Assembly (NCBI GenBank): GCA_030836925.1
Contig: JAUPLK010000082.1
Coordinates: 1 to 6,990 of the forward strand
Direction: 5' to 3'
Length of the DNA stretch: 6,990 bases
DNA from: Pseudomonadota bacterium
Lineage (GTDB): Bacteria > Pseudomonadota > Gammaproteobacteria > Steroidobacterales > GCA-2729495
Shown: positions 6,727 through 6,990 of the stretch, piece by piece
Numbering within the stretch: position 1 is the stretch's first letter
Layout of the letters: each line of letters opens with the position of its first letter
Notes under the pieces: model-generated
What the model was told of the DNA's origin: nothing
Seen by the model: only the letters and a program-made list of their open reading frames with translations
The model's database searches: none
Translations under genes and position numbers: made by a program

Positions 6727-6776
6727 GTGGCCGACAGCAACGTCCAAGCCCGTACCAGGCTACCCAGGCGGTCACC

Positions 6777-6781
6777 GGAAG
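6777..6781 (+). promoter_or_regulatory. Likely ribosome-binding site of the sigma-factor gene
   Basis: GGAAG ends 4 nt before the ATG at 6786. This is a short but usable spacing and the only purine-rich stretch close to the start. An in-frame GTG directly before the ATG (6783-6785) is an unlikely alternative. Confidence 0.45.
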
Positions 6782-6785
6782 CGTG

Positions 6786-6990
6786 ATGGAATCGACAGAA
6801 CTCATAGCCGGAATGCTCAAGGGCGATGAACGCGCGTTCACGGCCTTTTTCGATGGCTATTTCCCGCGTGTCTACCGTTTTGCCCTGCCGCGCCTGGGCG
6901 GCGACGCCGATGCGACGGCTGAAGTGGTGCAGGCCACGCTGGTCAAGGCCATGCGCAAGCTGGCCGATTTCCGCAACGAAGCCTCGCTGT
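6786..6990 (+). CDS. ECF-type sigma-70 family RNA polymerase sigma factor (N-terminal part, 3' truncated)
   Basis: Sixty-eight complete codons are visible and the frame is open to the window end. The opening reads MESTELIAGMLKGDERAFTAFFDGYFPRVYRFAL, typical of sigma-70 region 2.1. It is followed by the segment DADATAEVVQATLVKAMRKLADF, the region 2.2 helix that contacts the beta' clamp, and FRNEASL, where region 2.3 begins. The absence of region 1 and the compact layout point to an extracytoplasmic-function sigma factor, which directs RNA polymerase to a specific promoter set, often with an anti-sigma partner encoded downstream (not visible). It starts 157 nt from the divergent five-gene operon, so regulation of that operon is possible but unproven. 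Region 4 and any anti-sigma gene lie beyond the window. Confidence 0.85.
   Translation, partial: MESTELIAGMLKGDERAFTAFFDGYFPRVYRFALPRLGGDADATAEVVQATLVKAMRKLADFRNEASL

Larger units (their letters stand above)
6629..6785. promoter_or_regulatory. Divergent intergenic region between the operon and the sigma-factor gene
   Basis: These 157 nt separate two divergently read genes and must hold the 5' control signals of the five-gene operon and probably of the sigma gene. I could not find a convincing -35/-10 pair on either strand. The region is locally richer in A/T around 6691-6730, where an imperfect palindrome lies, and it holds a second, weaker inverted repeat (GCAGCC 6667-6672, GGCTGC 6682-6687, 9-nt spacer). 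A promoter that needs an alternative sigma factor or an activator would fit the lack of a housekeeping box, but this is inference. Confidence 0.5.

Noticed and set aside
6694..6730. Palindrome as a Rho-independent terminator
   Set aside because: It lies upstream of both flanking genes, the stem ends in A/T pairs, and neither side has a proper run of T residues.
6644..6841. Upstream extension of the hemolysin-family frame to 6841
   Set aside because: It crosses the intergenic palindrome and runs antisense into the sigma-factor gene; family similarity starts only after 6628.

Overview
The window is GC-rich bacterial chromosome with dense coding and strong third-position G/C bias. It comes from a Gram-negative proteobacterium. 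The TamB C-terminus requires an outer membrane, and a thermostable-hemolysin-family protein next to an acyl-CoA-synthetase-like ligase is a pairing I associate with Gammaproteobacteria. I cannot name a genus. I see no tRNA, rRNA, CRISPR array, insertion sequence or other mobile element.

Layout: (i) 1-2336, plus strand: the 3' part of tamB, the inner-membrane-anchored periplasmic partner of outer-membrane TamA, cut by the window start. (ii) 2326-6628, minus strand: five tightly packed genes that look like one operon. In transcription order they are a thermostable-hemolysin-family protein with GNAT-like features, an AMP-forming acyl-acid ligase, a haem-oxygenase-like (HDO) putative di-iron enzyme, a short-chain dehydrogenase/reductase, and an exported TPR protein. 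(iii) 6629-6785: a divergent intergenic region with an imperfect palindrome. (iv) 6786-6990, plus strand: the N-terminus of an ECF-type sigma-70 factor, cut by the window end.

The first three operon genes are joined by TGATG stop/start overlaps. The fourth and fifth follow after gaps of 31 and 11 nt, with clear Shine-Dalgarno sequences. The last operon gene converges on tamB, and the two coding sequences overlap by 11 bp at their 3' ends.

The most interesting content is the five-gene set. Its logic is: activate a carboxylic acid (ligase), transfer or condense it (GNAT-like protein), oxidise or cleave it (HDO enzyme), and reduce or oxidise it (SDR), with an exported helical-repeat protein as partner. 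This looks like a compact pathway for a small lipid-derived metabolite, signal or modified lipid, with no PKS/NRPS module or carrier protein in the window. Family assignments rest on visible motifs. The joint pathway, its substrate and its product are inference. The ligase has arginine where the catalytic A10 lysine normally sits, and the SDR has lost its usual PG motif; both deserve a check.
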